Origin: Caulobacter ginsengisoli
GTDB taxonomy: Bacteria > Pseudomonadota > Alphaproteobacteria > Caulobacterales > Caulobacteraceae
Length of the DNA stretch: 64,000 bases
Reading direction: 5' to 3'
NCBI RefSeq assembly: GCF_030814835.1
Contig: NZ_JAUSVS010000005.1
Span: forward strand, 124,001 to 188,000
Numbering within the stretch: the stretch's first letter is position 1; each line of letters starts with the position of its first letter. Made by a program: the position numbers and the translations under genes. Positions 1 to 7,651 of this stretch are shown in pieces. The notes below the pieces were generated by a model that was not told where the DNA came from, searched no databases, and saw only the letters and a program-made list of their open reading frames with translations.

Positions 1-13
1 CGCTAAGGATTCA

Positions 14-163
14 ACCACGAACAACACGAACAACACGAACGGAGCCAGGCCTTTGGCAGGCTGCTGACGGCTTGGCCGTGCTTATCGACGCCGAAGGCGT
101 CCTTCCGAACATCACCGTCAGAGCTGGCTAGGCTCCGTTCGTGTTGTTCGTGTTGTTCGTGGT
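14..163. repeat. 33-bp perfect inverted repeat flanking an 84-bp core
   Basis: Bases 14-46 are the exact reverse complement of 131-163. Each arm is itself built from tandem copies of a 9-base unit (ACGAACAAC). The 84-bp centre has no plausible gene. The element lies downstream of the YjbR gene, which ends at 179 on the minus strand, so it could form a long hairpin in that transcript. Similar CACGAACAACACGAAC tracts occur between genes in several bacterial genomes; calling it a small non-autonomous mobile element is an inference. Confidence 0.75.
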
Positions 164-178
164 CAATTCTTTCTTCGA

Positions 179-538
179 TCAGCGCAGCAACCGCCGGGGC
201 GCCGCCAGTTTCCAGCTGGTCCGCAGCCGCGCCTCGACATGCGGCCAGTCGGGGTCGGCCAGGCTCATGGCGATCCAGCCCGCCCCGCCGATATAGGCCG
301 GCCAGGAGAAGAGGTCGGGGTCGGCCTCCAGCAGCATTTCCTGCTCGTCGCGGCCGGTGGTCTTCAGGCAGACGACCGTGCGGCCATCGCCATGATGGTT
401 GTGGCGGAAATAGGCGAACATCTTGCCGGCGACGCGAAAGGCCGGGATGCCGTGCGAGACGATCTCGTCCGTTTCGGGCAGCGCCAGGGCCAGGGCGCGC
501 AGGCGGGTCAGTACCGTGTCAGGGTCGGGGCTGAGCAT
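179..538 (-). CDS. MmcQ/YjbR family protein
   Basis: 119 residues, a normal length for this family of small alpha/beta proteins with a CyaY-like fold. Family features include the helical start (TRLRALALALPETDEIVSHGI), the central PAFRVAGKMFAYF strand pair and the C-terminal helix rich in Trp and Arg. The molecular function of the family is unsettled; double-wing DNA binding has been proposed. The gene overlaps the end of the preceding membrane-protein gene by 20 bases on the same strand, so the two are probably cotranscribed. Only a weak G-rich ribosome site precedes the ATG. The family assignment is from sequence pattern; a cellular role cannot be given. Confidence 0.8.
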   Translation of the reverse strand: MLSPDPDTVLTRLRALALALPETDEIVSHGIPAFRVAGKMFAYFRHNHHGDGRTVVCLKTTGRDEQEMLLEADPDLFSWPAYIGGAGWIAMSLADPDWPHVEARLRTSWKLAAPRRLLR

Positions 539-932
539 CCCCCGAGGATAGCCGATGACGCAGCACCGTCCACAGCACCAGGGCGGTGGCCAGGGTGACG
601 CCCAGCGAGCAGATCGCCTCGATACCCAGCACGGCAGGCTTGAGACCGGCCAGGTCGGGCGAGACCTGAGCCTGGGCGGCGAGGGTGATGCCGATCTGCA
701 GCAACCAGAACGACGCCCAGGTCAGGTGGGCCAGCCAGCCGGCCATTCTCCCGAGCGGCAGCTTGGGCCAGAACAGGGCCAGGACCAGCACGAAGGTCCC
801 GGTCTGCACCGCGTTCAGATGGGCCGAGAGCATGCCATGGTGCGGGGCGTAGGCCGGGACGATGAAGCCCAGGATCAGGCCGAAGAAGAACAGGGTCAGC
901 CCGCCAAGGGCGAGGGGGCGGTTGAAGGCCAT
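519..932 (-). CDS. four-helix membrane protein, hydroxylaminobenzene mutase (HabA/HabB)-like
   Basis: 137 residues with four hydrophobic segments (about 8-28, 43-60, 67-87 and 103-126). The N-terminal block, a Gly/Phe-rich helix followed by P..APHHGMLSAHLNAVQTGTFVL, resembles the HabA/HabB family. HabA of nitroaromatic degraders rearranges hydroxylaminobenzene to 2-aminophenol in the inner membrane. Most relatives are uncharacterised, so the activity is uncertain here. A 13-bp palindrome of TetR-operator style (955-967) sits just upstream of the start, overlapping the end of the regulator gene, which suggests an own controlled promoter. The 3' end overlaps the YjbR gene. Confidence 0.6.
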   Translation of the reverse strand: MAFNRPLALGGLTLFFFGLILGFIVPAYAPHHGMLSAHLNAVQTGTFVLVLALFWPKLPLGRMAGWLAHLTWASFWLLQIGITLAAQAQVSPDLAGLKPAVLGIEAICSLGVTLATALVLWTVLRHRLSSGDAQPRP

Positions 933-954
933 GCGGCGTCTCCGAGAATTACCG

Positions 955-967
955 ACTGACGGTCAGT
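955..967. promoter_or_regulatory. 13-bp palindromic operator candidate
   Basis: ACTGACGGTCAGT is a perfect palindrome with 6-base arms around one central G. It lies 23 bases upstream of the start codon of the HabA-like gene and overlaps the last codons of the regulator gene. Its form is typical of TetR-family operators. Regulation is inferred from position and symmetry only. Confidence 0.45.
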
Positions 968-1829
968 AATTGTCTTCGGCGGGCCTGTCACGGAGAAAAT
1001 CGCCCACGGCCGCCAGGGCCACGCGGGCGCAGGCGGCGGTGAAGGCGAAGTTGGCGGCCTGGAAGCGGTCGAGGGCCTCGTGCAGCGCCGGCAGCACGAC
1101 GAGGCCCTGCAGGCCTTCACCGTCGCGGGCGATCAGGCCGCGGGCCTGCGCGTCGGCCAGGATGGCCAGGACATGGGGGCGGGAGACGCCGAAGCGGCGG
1201 GCCAGCCCGGACACGCTGTGACCCTCCGCCCCGGCCAGGGCCAGCTCGGCCAGCACGGCCAGGCCGCTGTTGCGGTCCAGGGCCGCCGTCAGTTCCGGCA
1301 CGACGTCGGAAAACCGGAAGCCGGCCAGGTAGCGGCGGGTGACCTCGGCCACGAAGGCGGCCAGTACCGCGCGCTGCGCCAGCCGGCCGGGCAGGGGCGC
1401 CAGGTCCGGCTCGAGGGCCGCGACGGCGGCGATCTGGTCGGCCCACATGGTCCGCATCGCCTCGACCAGCCGGGGCGTGGCGACCATGCGCTGCAGCCGG
1501 CGGTCGGCGGGGGTGGGGGCCGGGGCCAGGTAGCCGGCCCAGCGGGTCAGGGCGATCATCGCCGAAGCCCGGGTCGCGCTGCCCAGCCCCGTGCTGACGA
1601 AGATGGCCTTCAGCCGCCCGACCGTGAGGCCCGAGGTCGGGTCGGCGGGGTCGGCCGACAGGTCCAGGTGCAGGGCGGCGGCCAGCATGATCAGCCGGCC
1701 GCGATCGCTGAGCAGCCGCAGCAGCAGGCGGTTGGCGTCGAACAGGGCGACCAGGCTGGCCAGGGCCGCGTCGCGGGCGGCGGGAAATCCGGGCCGGGCC
1801 CGCCAGGCGTCCAGCTCCTCAGGGTCCAT
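963..1829 (-). CDS. helix-turn-helix transcriptional regulator
   Basis: 288 residues, largely helical. The clearest motif is a winged-helix/HTH segment at about residues 200-240 (GHSVSGLARRFGVSRPHVLAILADAQARGLI), which has MarR/Crp-like helix spacing. The long alpha-helical N-terminal part has no motif I recognise and could bind a ligand or mediate dimerisation. The ATG at 1829 faces the RTX gene across a 124-bp divergent gap holding a repeated 15-16-base sequence. The HabA-like and YjbR genes lie downstream on the same strand. I infer local regulation of one or both flanking transcripts; the target is unknown. Confidence 0.65.
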   Translation of the reverse strand: MDPEELDAWRARPGFPAARDAALASLVALFDANRLLLRLLSDRGRLIMLAAALHLDLSADPADPTSGLTVGRLKAIFVSTGLGSATRASAMIALTRWAGYLAPAPTPADRRLQRMVATPRLVEAMRTMWADQIAAVAALEPDLAPLPGRLAQRAVLAAFVAEVTRRYLAGFRFSDVVPELTAALDRNSGLAVLAELALAGAEGHSVSGLARRFGVSRPHVLAILADAQARGLIARDGEGLQGLVVLPALHEALDRFQAANFAFTAACARVALAAVGDFLRDRPAEDNY

Positions 1830-1840
1830 GGCGGCGATCC

Positions 1841-1898
1841 GCGCTGTTTTCTACAGGGGCGCCGGGGCGCCGGGGACGGTCCGGCGCTTTTTCTACAG
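1841..1898. promoter_or_regulatory. duplicated 15/16-base direct repeat in a divergent promoter region
   Basis: GCGCTGTTTTCTACAG at 1841-1856 recurs as GCGCTTTTTCTACAG at 1884-1898, with a 43-bp period (about four helical turns). The first copy contains an inverted CTGT/ACAG pair. The pair lies between the start of the HTH regulator (1829) and the RTX gene (1954), as expected for a two-site operator. Function is inferred. Confidence 0.35.
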
Positions 1899-1953
1899 TT
1901 CCGCGGCGGGCTCCCGCCAAGGCCAATGCCCCACTCATTCTGGGGAGGATAGC

Positions 1954-3921
1954 ATGGCCGATTTTCCTGGCACGCCCGACAACGACGTCCTGACCGGCGG
2001 GGCGGATGACGACACCCTGACCGGGGCCGAGGGCGACGACGTCCTGGACGGCGGGGCCGGGGCCGACGTCATGGAGGGCGGCGATGGCGGCGACCTCTAT
2101 ATCGTCGACGATCCCGGCGACGTGGTCATCGAGTTCGGCTTCGGCGGGACCGACCTGATCCTGACCAGCCTGAACAGTTACGACCTGGGCGTGCTGTTCG
2201 ACATCGAGGCCCTGACCTTCACGGGGACCGGCGACTTTGTCGGCACGGGCAACTTCATCGACAACGTCATCACCGGCGGGGCGGGAAACGACGTCCTGGA
2301 CGGGGCCGACGCCAACGACACGCTGAACGGCGACGACGGGGCCGACCGGCTGATCGGCGGCTCTGGCGACGACATCGTCAACGGCGGCAATGGCGACGAC
2401 TATCTGGTCAGCGGATCGGGGATGGACGTCTATGACGGCGGGGACGGCGTCGACACCATCAGCTTCGAGTTCGGGCAGTTCGCGGCAAATGTCGATCTGG
2501 CCGGCCACAGCATCCTCAACGACGCCGAAGGCAACCTTTACGAGACCGTCCTCAATGTCGAGAACGTGGTCGGCTCGGAAATGGCCGACATCCTCCGCGG
2601 CGACGCCGGCGCCAACCGCTTGGTGGGCCTGGGCGGCCAGGACATGCTGCGCGGGGCGGGCGGCGACGACGTCCTGATCGGCGGTGACGGCGGCGATGTC
2701 CTGGACGGCGGGGCCAATGGCGACTGGCTGGACGGCGGGGTCGGGGCCGATTTCATGTCGGGCGGCAGCGGCGACGACACCTTCATCGTCGATGACGCCG
2801 GCGACAGGACGAACGAAAGCAGCGGCAACGGCGTCGACCTGGTCATCGCCTCGGTCAGCTGGACCCTGGGCGGCAACCTGGAGAACCTGATCCTCGACGG
2901 CGCCGGCGACATCGACGGAACCGGCAACGGCGGGGCCAATGTGATCACCGGCAACGGCGGCGCCAACCAGATTGACGGCGGCGACGGCGACGACCTGATC
3001 AAGGCCGGGGCCGGGACCGACCTGGTCCTGGGCGGCGTCGGCGCCGACCAGTTGCTGGGCCAGGACGGCGACGACAGCCTGGACGGCGGCGGCGACAACG
3101 ACCGGCTGGATGGCGGCGAGGGCGACGACTATCTGGTCGGCGGGTCCGGCGCCGACCTCCTGGACGGCGGGGCCGGCGTCGATTCGATGGACGGCGGCGT
3201 CGGCGCCGACCAGCTGAACGGCGGCGACGGCAACGACTTCCTCAACGGCGGCGACGGCAATGACGTGCTGACCGGCGGGCTGGGCGTCGACGCCATGGCC
3301 GGCGCTCTGGGCGACGATGTCTACTATGTCGACGACGCGGGCGACGTCACGCTCGAGTTTTCCGGCCAGGGAACCGACATGGTTCGCGCCACGGTCAGCT
3401 GGACCCTGGCCGCCGACACGGAGAACCTGGTGCTCGAGGGCGGGGTCGACATCGACGGGACCGGTAACGGCGCGGCGAACGCCCTTACCGGCAACGGCGG
3501 CGCCAACAGGCTCAATGGCGGGGCCGGTGACGATCTTCTCAAGGGAATGAACGGCGACGACACCCTGATCGGTGGGACCGGGGCGGACATCCTGGTCGGC
3601 GGCGCTGGCGCGGATACCTTCGTGGTCACGGCCGCCTCGATCCATGCCAGCGGGCCGATCGAGACCGACACCGTCAACGACCTGATCGCCGCCCAGGGCG
3701 ACCGGCTGGACCTTTCGGCCATCGACGCGGACGTCTCGACCGCCGGCGACGACGCCTTCCATCTGGTGGGAAACTTCACCCACCACGCCGGCGAGATGAC
3801 GCTCAGTTTCGCCGGCGGGGTCACCGTCCTGGGACTGGACGTCGATGGCGATGGCAGGGCTGACTACCGCATGACCATCGCCGGCAATGTCACCGGAGAC
3901 AGTGGGGGTTGGCTGCTCTAG
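1954..3921 (+). CDS. RTX calcium-binding repeat protein, probably secreted
   Basis: 655 residues from the ATG at 1954, chosen because GGGGAGG lies 7 bases upstream and the protein then begins directly with RTX sequence; the open frame extends 363 bases further upstream without family sequence. Blocks of GGxGxDxUx nonapeptides fill most of residues 8-560 and should fold as Ca2+-bound parallel beta-rolls outside the cell. They are interrupted by repeated spacers of the type D.YYVDDAGDVT.E...GTD.V.....WTL...LENL. The last 100 residues (after ...ADTFVV) lack repeats and end in an aliphatic tail, as do type I secretion signals. No lipase, protease or toxin domain is visible, so a surface-layer or matrix role is as likely as a toxin role. 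No type I exporter genes lie nearby. Confidence 0.85.
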   Translation: MADFPGTPDNDVLTGGADDDTLTGAEGDDVLDGGAGADVMEGGDGGDLYIVDDPGDVVIEFGFGGTDLILTSLNSYDLGVLFDIEALTFTGTGDFVGTGNFIDNVITGGAGNDVLDGADANDTLNGDDGADRLIGGSGDDIVNGGNGDDYLVSGSGMDVYDGGDGVDTISFEFGQFAANVDLAGHSILNDAEGNLYETVLNVENVVGSEMADILRGDAGANRLVGLGGQDMLRGAGGDDVLIGGDGGDVLDGGANGDWLDGGVGADFMSGGSGDDTFIVDDAGDRTNESSGNGVDLVIASVSWTLGGNLENLILDGAGDIDGTGNGGANVITGNGGANQIDGGDGDDLIKAGAGTDLVLGGVGADQLLGQDGDDSLDGGGDNDRLDGGEGDDYLVGGSGADLLDGGAGVDSMDGGVGADQLNGGDGNDFLNGGDGNDVLTGGLGVDAMAGALGDDVYYVDDAGDVTLEFSGQGTDMVRATVSWTLAADTENLVLEGGVDIDGTGNGAANALTGNGGANRLNGGAGDDLLKGMNGDDTLIGGTGADILVGGAGADTFVVTAASIHASGPIETDTVNDLIAAQGDRLDLSAIDADVSTAGDDAFHLVGNFTHHAGEMTLSFAGGVTVLGLDVDGDGRADYRMTIAGNVTGDSGGWLL

Positions 3922-3924
3922 CCA

Positions 3925-3951
3925 TACTCCTGCCCCTGCGGGTGAGGAGTA
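3925..3951. terminator. hairpin between convergent genes
   Basis: TACTCCT (3925-3931) pairs with AGGAGTA (3945-3951), with an inner CCC/GGG extension. The hairpin lies between the convergent ends of the RTX gene (3921) and the monooxygenase gene (3953). There is no U-tract, so it may pause or protect transcripts rather than act as a classic terminator. Confidence 0.45.
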
Positions 3952-3952
3952 G

Positions 3953-4966
3953 CTAGCCGGCGATCACCTGTTCGGCGAACCGCTCCATCTCCTCATACTG
4001 CGGGCTCATCTGCAGCAACAGCAGATCGACCCCGGCCTCCTCATAGGCGGCGATCCGGTCCCGGATTTGCGCGGGCGTGCCGACCAGGTTCGGGCGCAGG
4101 CCGCGGTTGGAGACCGAGTATTCTTGGCGCTTCATCTCCCGCTCGAGCTGGGTGCCGGAGAGCCATTGGTCGAAGTTGGAGAAGCCCGGGGCGTTGGGGT
4201 CGAGGGTCGTGATCCGCTCGACCTCGGCCTGGGCCTCTGCCTCGGTGTCGCGGACGATGGCGTAGGCGGCCATGCCGAAGGTCATCGGCGGGCCGCCGGC
4301 GGCTTCGCGGCGCTGGCGCATATCGGCGATCTTTTCGGTGACGGCCTCCACCGGGTCGCCGTGCATCACATAGGCGTCGCACTGCCTGGCGATCATGGTC
4401 TTGGCGGCGTCGGACTCGCCGCCGGCATAGATAACCGGCTTGCGGACCGGCTTGGGCTCGCAGATGGCGTTGTCGAGCTGGTAGCGCTCGCCCTGGAAGC
4501 TGAACGGGGTCTGGCGCCACAGGCCGTCGACCACGTCCAGCCATTCGCGGGTGCGGCCGTAGCGGTCGTCATGCTGGTCGAACTGCAGGCCATAGCTGGT
4601 CGCCTCCTCGGCCCACCAGCTGGAGACGACGTTCAGCGCCAGCCGGCCATTGGAGATGCGGTCGATATTGGCGGCCTGCTTGGCCAGCAGGGCCGGGTGG
4701 TGGAAGTTGGGGCGGACGGCGACCATCAGCTCCAGGGTTTCGGTGACGGCGGCCAGGGCGGCGGCGGTGGACCAGGCGTCCAGGGCCGGCTGGTCGGTCC
4801 CCTTGATGTCGTTGAGGTTCAGCTCGGCGACCAGGGTCAGGTCATAGCCGATCTGCTCGGCCCGCTGGCAGAGGCGTTTGGTGTAGTCCCAGCTCGCCTC
4901 CATCTGCTCGTCGGCGATGTTGCGCAGCCAGCCGCCGAAGACCGGGGTCCAGAAACCGTACCTCAC
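3953..4966 (-). CDS. LLM-class flavin-dependent monooxygenase (SsuD-like)
   Basis: 337 residues. It starts at a GTG (4966) that overlaps the upstream TGA as GTGA, with GGAGG 8 bases before it; the open frame further upstream is a shadow of the ATP-grasp gene. The TIM-barrel luciferase-like fold is recognisable from RYGFWTPVFGGW, TLELMVAVRP, QAANIDRISNGRLALNVVSSWW, ...DQHDDRYGRTREWLDVV and VIYAGGESDAAK. Such enzymes use reduced FMN (or F420) and O2 to oxidise small sulfonates, ketones or amines. Close relatives are usually annotated as alkanesulfonate-monooxygenase-like. Strict coupling to a RimK-like ligase gene suggests a shared biosynthetic or modification pathway rather than sulfonate use. 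No sulfonate transporter or flavin reductase gene is adjacent. Substrate unknown. Confidence 0.85.
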   Translation of the reverse strand: MRYGFWTPVFGGWLRNIADEQMEASWDYTKRLCQRAEQIGYDLTLVAELNLNDIKGTDQPALDAWSTAAALAAVTETLELMVAVRPNFHHPALLAKQAANIDRISNGRLALNVVSSWWAEEATSYGLQFDQHDDRYGRTREWLDVVDGLWRQTPFSFQGERYQLDNAICEPKPVRKPVIYAGGESDAAKTMIARQCDAYVMHGDPVEAVTEKIADMRQRREAAGGPPMTFGMAAYAIVRDTEAEAQAEVERITTLDPNAPGFSNFDQWLSGTQLEREMKRQEYSVSNRGLRPNLVGTPAQIRDRIAAYEEAGVDLLLLQMSPQYEEMERFAEQVIAG

Positions 4967-5886
4967 GCCGCGATCCTCCGTTGACTGACGATCTCGCCCT
5001 TGAGGAATTCGACCAGGTTGTCGTGGGGGTCGTAGCCCAGCACCTCCAGCGGTTTGGCCACGAAGTTGGAGAGGGCGTTGAGGTCGTAGAAGCGCGGGAC
5101 TCCGTCGCGCTCGTCGACCATGTATTCGATGCCCCCGACATCCAGCCCGCTCATCGCCGCCACCCGCTCGACGGCGGCGGTGATTTCCGGGGGCGGGGTG
5201 AAGGCGCTGATGGTGATGGAGGGCTTGTCGACCATGCAGACATCGGCCGGGCAGAGATCGAAGGTCGAGCCGGCCCCGTCCAGGGCCAGGGCGTAGAGCA
5301 GCCGGCCGGCCAGCACCTCGCAGCGGATCACCCGGGCGTCGCGGGCCGGGACATAGTCCTGCACCAGCAGCACCCCGTCGACGCCCATCGGGACGCTGTC
5401 GTCGGCGATGGCGGCGGCCAGTTCCTCGGCGCTGTCGTAACGCACGACGCCGGAGCCGGAGCCGCCCACATTGACCTTGACGATGACCGGGTAGCCGATC
5501 TCGCCGGCGAGCCGCAGGGCGTCCTCGCGGCGATGGGCGGCCCGGGTGGTGGGGATGGCCAGGCCCGCGGCGTGGAAGAGGCTGAGCTGGCGGGCCTTGT
5601 TGGTGTCGTAGGCCAGCACGCCGGGGCCGTTGATCACCCGCGCGCCCAGGGACTGCCAGTGGCCGAGCGCGGCCATGGAGTAGAAGAGGGCGTGCTCCTC
5701 CTGGCGCAGGAAGGAGGACATGGCCAGGCGGTTGAGGATCACAGGGGCGGGCGGCGTGGGGTCGGCCGGGTCGAAGACGTGATCCTGGATGGGGATGGCG
5801 ACATAGTCGACGCCGTGGCGGTCCAGCGCCGCGAACAGGGGCGCGAACCACTGGGGATGCTCGTAGAAGACGGCGAGATCGGCCAT
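4963..5886 (-). CDS. RimK-like ATP-grasp ligase
   Basis: 307 residues. The N-terminal pre-ATP-grasp segment is followed by an ATP-grasp fold: NGPGVLAYDTNKARQL, the glycine-rich YPVIVKVNVGGSGSGV loop (about 133-148), LLVQDYVPARDARV, and the Mg/ATP-binding end GGIEYMVDERDGVPRFYDLNALSNF (about 252-276). The family joins a carboxylate to an amine, amino acid or thiol through an acyl-phosphate. The last codons overlap the start of the flavin monooxygenase gene (GTGA), giving translational coupling. The ATG at 5886 follows an AG-rich leader (GGAGGAGGCG is further upstream). No precursor-peptide gene was found, so a small-molecule substrate is the simpler guess. Confidence 0.8.
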   Translation of the reverse strand: MADLAVFYEHPQWFAPLFAALDRHGVDYVAIPIQDHVFDPADPTPPAPVILNRLAMSSFLRQEEHALFYSMAALGHWQSLGARVINGPGVLAYDTNKARQLSLFHAAGLAIPTTRAAHRREDALRLAGEIGYPVIVKVNVGGSGSGVVRYDSAEELAAAIADDSVPMGVDGVLLVQDYVPARDARVIRCEVLAGRLLYALALDGAGSTFDLCPADVCMVDKPSITISAFTPPPEITAAVERVAAMSGLDVGGIEYMVDERDGVPRFYDLNALSNFVAKPLEVLGYDPHDNLVEFLKGEIVSQRRIAA

Positions 5887-5925
5887 GCGGCGGGTTCCTG
5901 GGAGGAGGCGATGTCGCTTCTAACC

Positions 5926-6107
5926 AATCCTCCCCCGGAGGGGGAGGGGGACCATGCGGAGCATGGTGGAGGGGGTCAGACGCTGCATCCAGGCGTCAGG
6001 ATAGCGCGCAGCCGACAAGCCGCATCCTTACGGGCAGACGTGATTGTAGCGGCAACCCCCTCCACCACGCCTTCGGCGCGGTCCCCCTCCCCCTCCGGGT
6101 GAGGATT
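5926..6107. repeat. REPIN-like palindromic element, CCTCCCCC/GGGGGAGG family
   Basis: The left arm (5926-5976) and right arm (6055-6107) are imperfect inverted copies. Each carries a CCTCC/GGAGG hairpin and a small internal palindrome followed by GGTGGAGGGGGT. The 78-bp middle is unrelated to coding sequence. It fills the gap between the ATP-grasp gene start and the EVE gene stop. A solo arm of the same family lies at 50393-50440. Elements of this composition are common between genes in Caulobacterales. Confidence 0.8.
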
Positions 6108-6108
6108 C

Positions 6109-6525
6109 CTAAGTGTCGCTTATCCCCAGAATGATCTTCCACTGGTCGTCGGTGATTGGGGTCACCGAGAGGCGGAAGAGCCGGAACATGACCATGTCGG
6201 CGAGTTTCGGCTCAGCCTTCATCTGGGCCAGCGTGACCGGCTGTTTCAGCGGCTTCACCGGCGCCACCTCGACCGCCACGAAGCGGCCGGCGGGGTCGGA
6301 CGGGTCAAGAAAGGCTTCCTTCGACACCTTGGCGATCCCCACCACCGCCAGGTCCTTCTGGGAATGGTAGAAGAAGCACTCGTCCCCGACCTTCATGGCC
6401 TTGAGATAGAGGGCCGCCTGGTTGTTGCGCACCCCGTCCCAGACCGTGCCGCCGTCGCGCTGCAGGTCGGCGAAGCTGTAGACGGTCGGCTCGGACTTGA
6501 TCAGCCAGTGCTGCGGCGCGGTCAT
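6109..6525 (-). CDS. EVE domain-containing protein
   Basis: 138 residues, one complete EVE (PUA-like) domain. Family signatures are HWLIKSEPTVYSFADL at the start, DGVRNNQAALYLKAMKVGDECFFYHS, VVGIAKV and the closing RLSVTPITDDQWKII. The fold is linked to binding of modified bases in RNA or DNA; the human relative is THYN1. The bacterial function is not settled, although EVE domains also occur in modified-DNA restriction systems. Here the gene stands alone, bounded by a REPIN-like repeat on one side and the lipoprotein gene on the other, so nothing local points to restriction. Start and length agree with the family. Confidence 0.9.
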   Translation of the reverse strand: MTAPQHWLIKSEPTVYSFADLQRDGGTVWDGVRNNQAALYLKAMKVGDECFFYHSQKDLAVVGIAKVSKEAFLDPSDPAGRFVAVEVAPVKPLKQPVTLAQMKAEPKLADMVMFRLFRLSVTPITDDQWKIILGISDT

Positions 6526-6574
6526 CGAAGAATCTCCGGAAGAGACCCGACGATAGCCGCGCCGAGCCCTGTCG

Positions 6575-7639
6575 TCACTTCGCCGCGGGCTGGGGCCGGC
6601 CGATGCTGCCCCAGGTCGGGACGCGGGCCGAGCCGCCGGGCGCGTCGCCCAGCAGCGCCTTGTTGGCGCTGGCCGGCGGGTCGAACAGCTGGCAGGGCGG
6701 CAGGGCCTTGGGATCCAGGCCCGAGACCTTGGCCCAGGTGGTGGCTGGGTCCGGCTTGATCATGGCGAAGTCGGTATAGTTCTGGCTGACGATCGGGGCG
6801 TTGGGCAGCGGGGCCTGGGGCAGTTTCGGCACGCCCGAGAAGTAGAAGGACGAGGGGTGGCGGTAGGACCCCACGGTCTTGTCGACCCGGTCCTGCTTGG
6901 GCTCGGTGTTGAAGGCGTAGCCGAACAGGATGCCGCCCTTGTCGGTCTGGTCGGGGGCCGCGCCGGTCTGCATGATCTTGCCGTCCTGGCCGACCCAGAA
7001 GCTGTAGCCCTGGACGGTGAAGTTCAGCTGCTGGGAATCCCCGACCGCGTAGGGCAGGTGCTTGATGAAATCCAGCTCCGGCGGATGGTTGTTGGGCGAG
7101 AACAGGCAGACCGGCGGCATCCAGCTGGGCCGGTCGTCATAGGTGACGAAGAAGGCGATCTTGCCCAGCGAGATGAACGAGCAGCTGTAGTTGTTGGGGA
7201 TGGGGAAGATGGGCAGGCAGAACTTGTCGTAATGCTCCTCCATCGCCCCCTTTTCGGCCACCCCTCCGACCGTGCCGGTCCAGGTGGAGTCGTAATAGCT
7301 GGTCCCCCAGGAGGTCTGGTAGTCGACGCCCTCCTTCAGGGTCGCCGGCGGCTTGCCGGCATAGGGGGGCAGGTTGGTCTGCCAGTTGTTGAACACCCGG
7401 TACATGGCCCAGGTCGCGGTCCAGTAGGGCGGATATTTGGGGTTGGTCGGCTGGCCGGCCGTGCGGTCGTAGACGCAGGTCGGGTATTGGCAGTCGTCGG
7501 CATGGGCGTCGCTGTGCACGCCGTAGGTGGCGTAGACGTCCGGCGGGGTCGGCGCCGGGGGTGGTTTGGGCTTGCAGGCCGCGACCGCGAGGGCCGCCAG
7601 GGCGACCAGGACCAGGCTGAACTGAAGCTTGCGGGTCAT
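6575..7639 (-). CDS. predicted lipoprotein, third gene of the VioB-like operon
   Basis: 354 residues. A lipoprotein signal ends at a lipobox before Cys21 (LAVAAC), followed by a proline-rich linker, so the mature protein should be anchored in a membrane facing the periplasm or exterior. The body is rich in Tyr, Trp and Pro, with repeated aromatic motifs (YPPYWTATWAMYRVFNNW, WGTSYYDSTWTG, YSFWVG), several cysteines that could form disulfides, and little predicted helix. I do not recognise the family. It starts 12 bases after the VioB-N-like gene and is surely cotranscribed with it and the ferritin-like gene, which suggests a role in handling the product or substrate of that enzyme pair. Confidence 0.6.
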   Translation of the reverse strand: MTRKLQFSLVLVALAALAVAACKPKPPPAPTPPDVYATYGVHSDAHADDCQYPTCVYDRTAGQPTNPKYPPYWTATWAMYRVFNNWQTNLPPYAGKPPATLKEGVDYQTSWGTSYYDSTWTGTVGGVAEKGAMEEHYDKFCLPIFPIPNNYSCSFISLGKIAFFVTYDDRPSWMPPVCLFSPNNHPPELDFIKHLPYAVGDSQQLNFTVQGYSFWVGQDGKIMQTGAAPDQTDKGGILFGYAFNTEPKQDRVDKTVGSYRHPSSFYFSGVPKLPQAPLPNAPIVSQNYTDFAMIKPDPATTWAKVSGLDPKALPPCQLFDPPASANKALLGDAPGGSARVPTWGSIGRPQPAAK

Positions 7640-7651
7640 GACTGACTCCTT

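Noticed and set aside
1591-1953. Longer start for the RTX protein
   Set aside because: The added 121 residues are Arg/Ser-rich shadow sequence of the regulator gene, whereas the ATG at 1954 has a strong ribosome site.
1819-3786. 655-residue open frame antisense to the RTX gene
   Set aside because: It is a by-product of the repeated GGC-GAC codons of the RTX repeats; the translation is low-complexity V/A/Q/D sequence with no family features.
1954-3921. CRISPR or satellite array from periodic DNA
   Set aside because: The periodicity follows the codons of RTX nonapeptides and encodes a protein with a normal start and secretion-type end.
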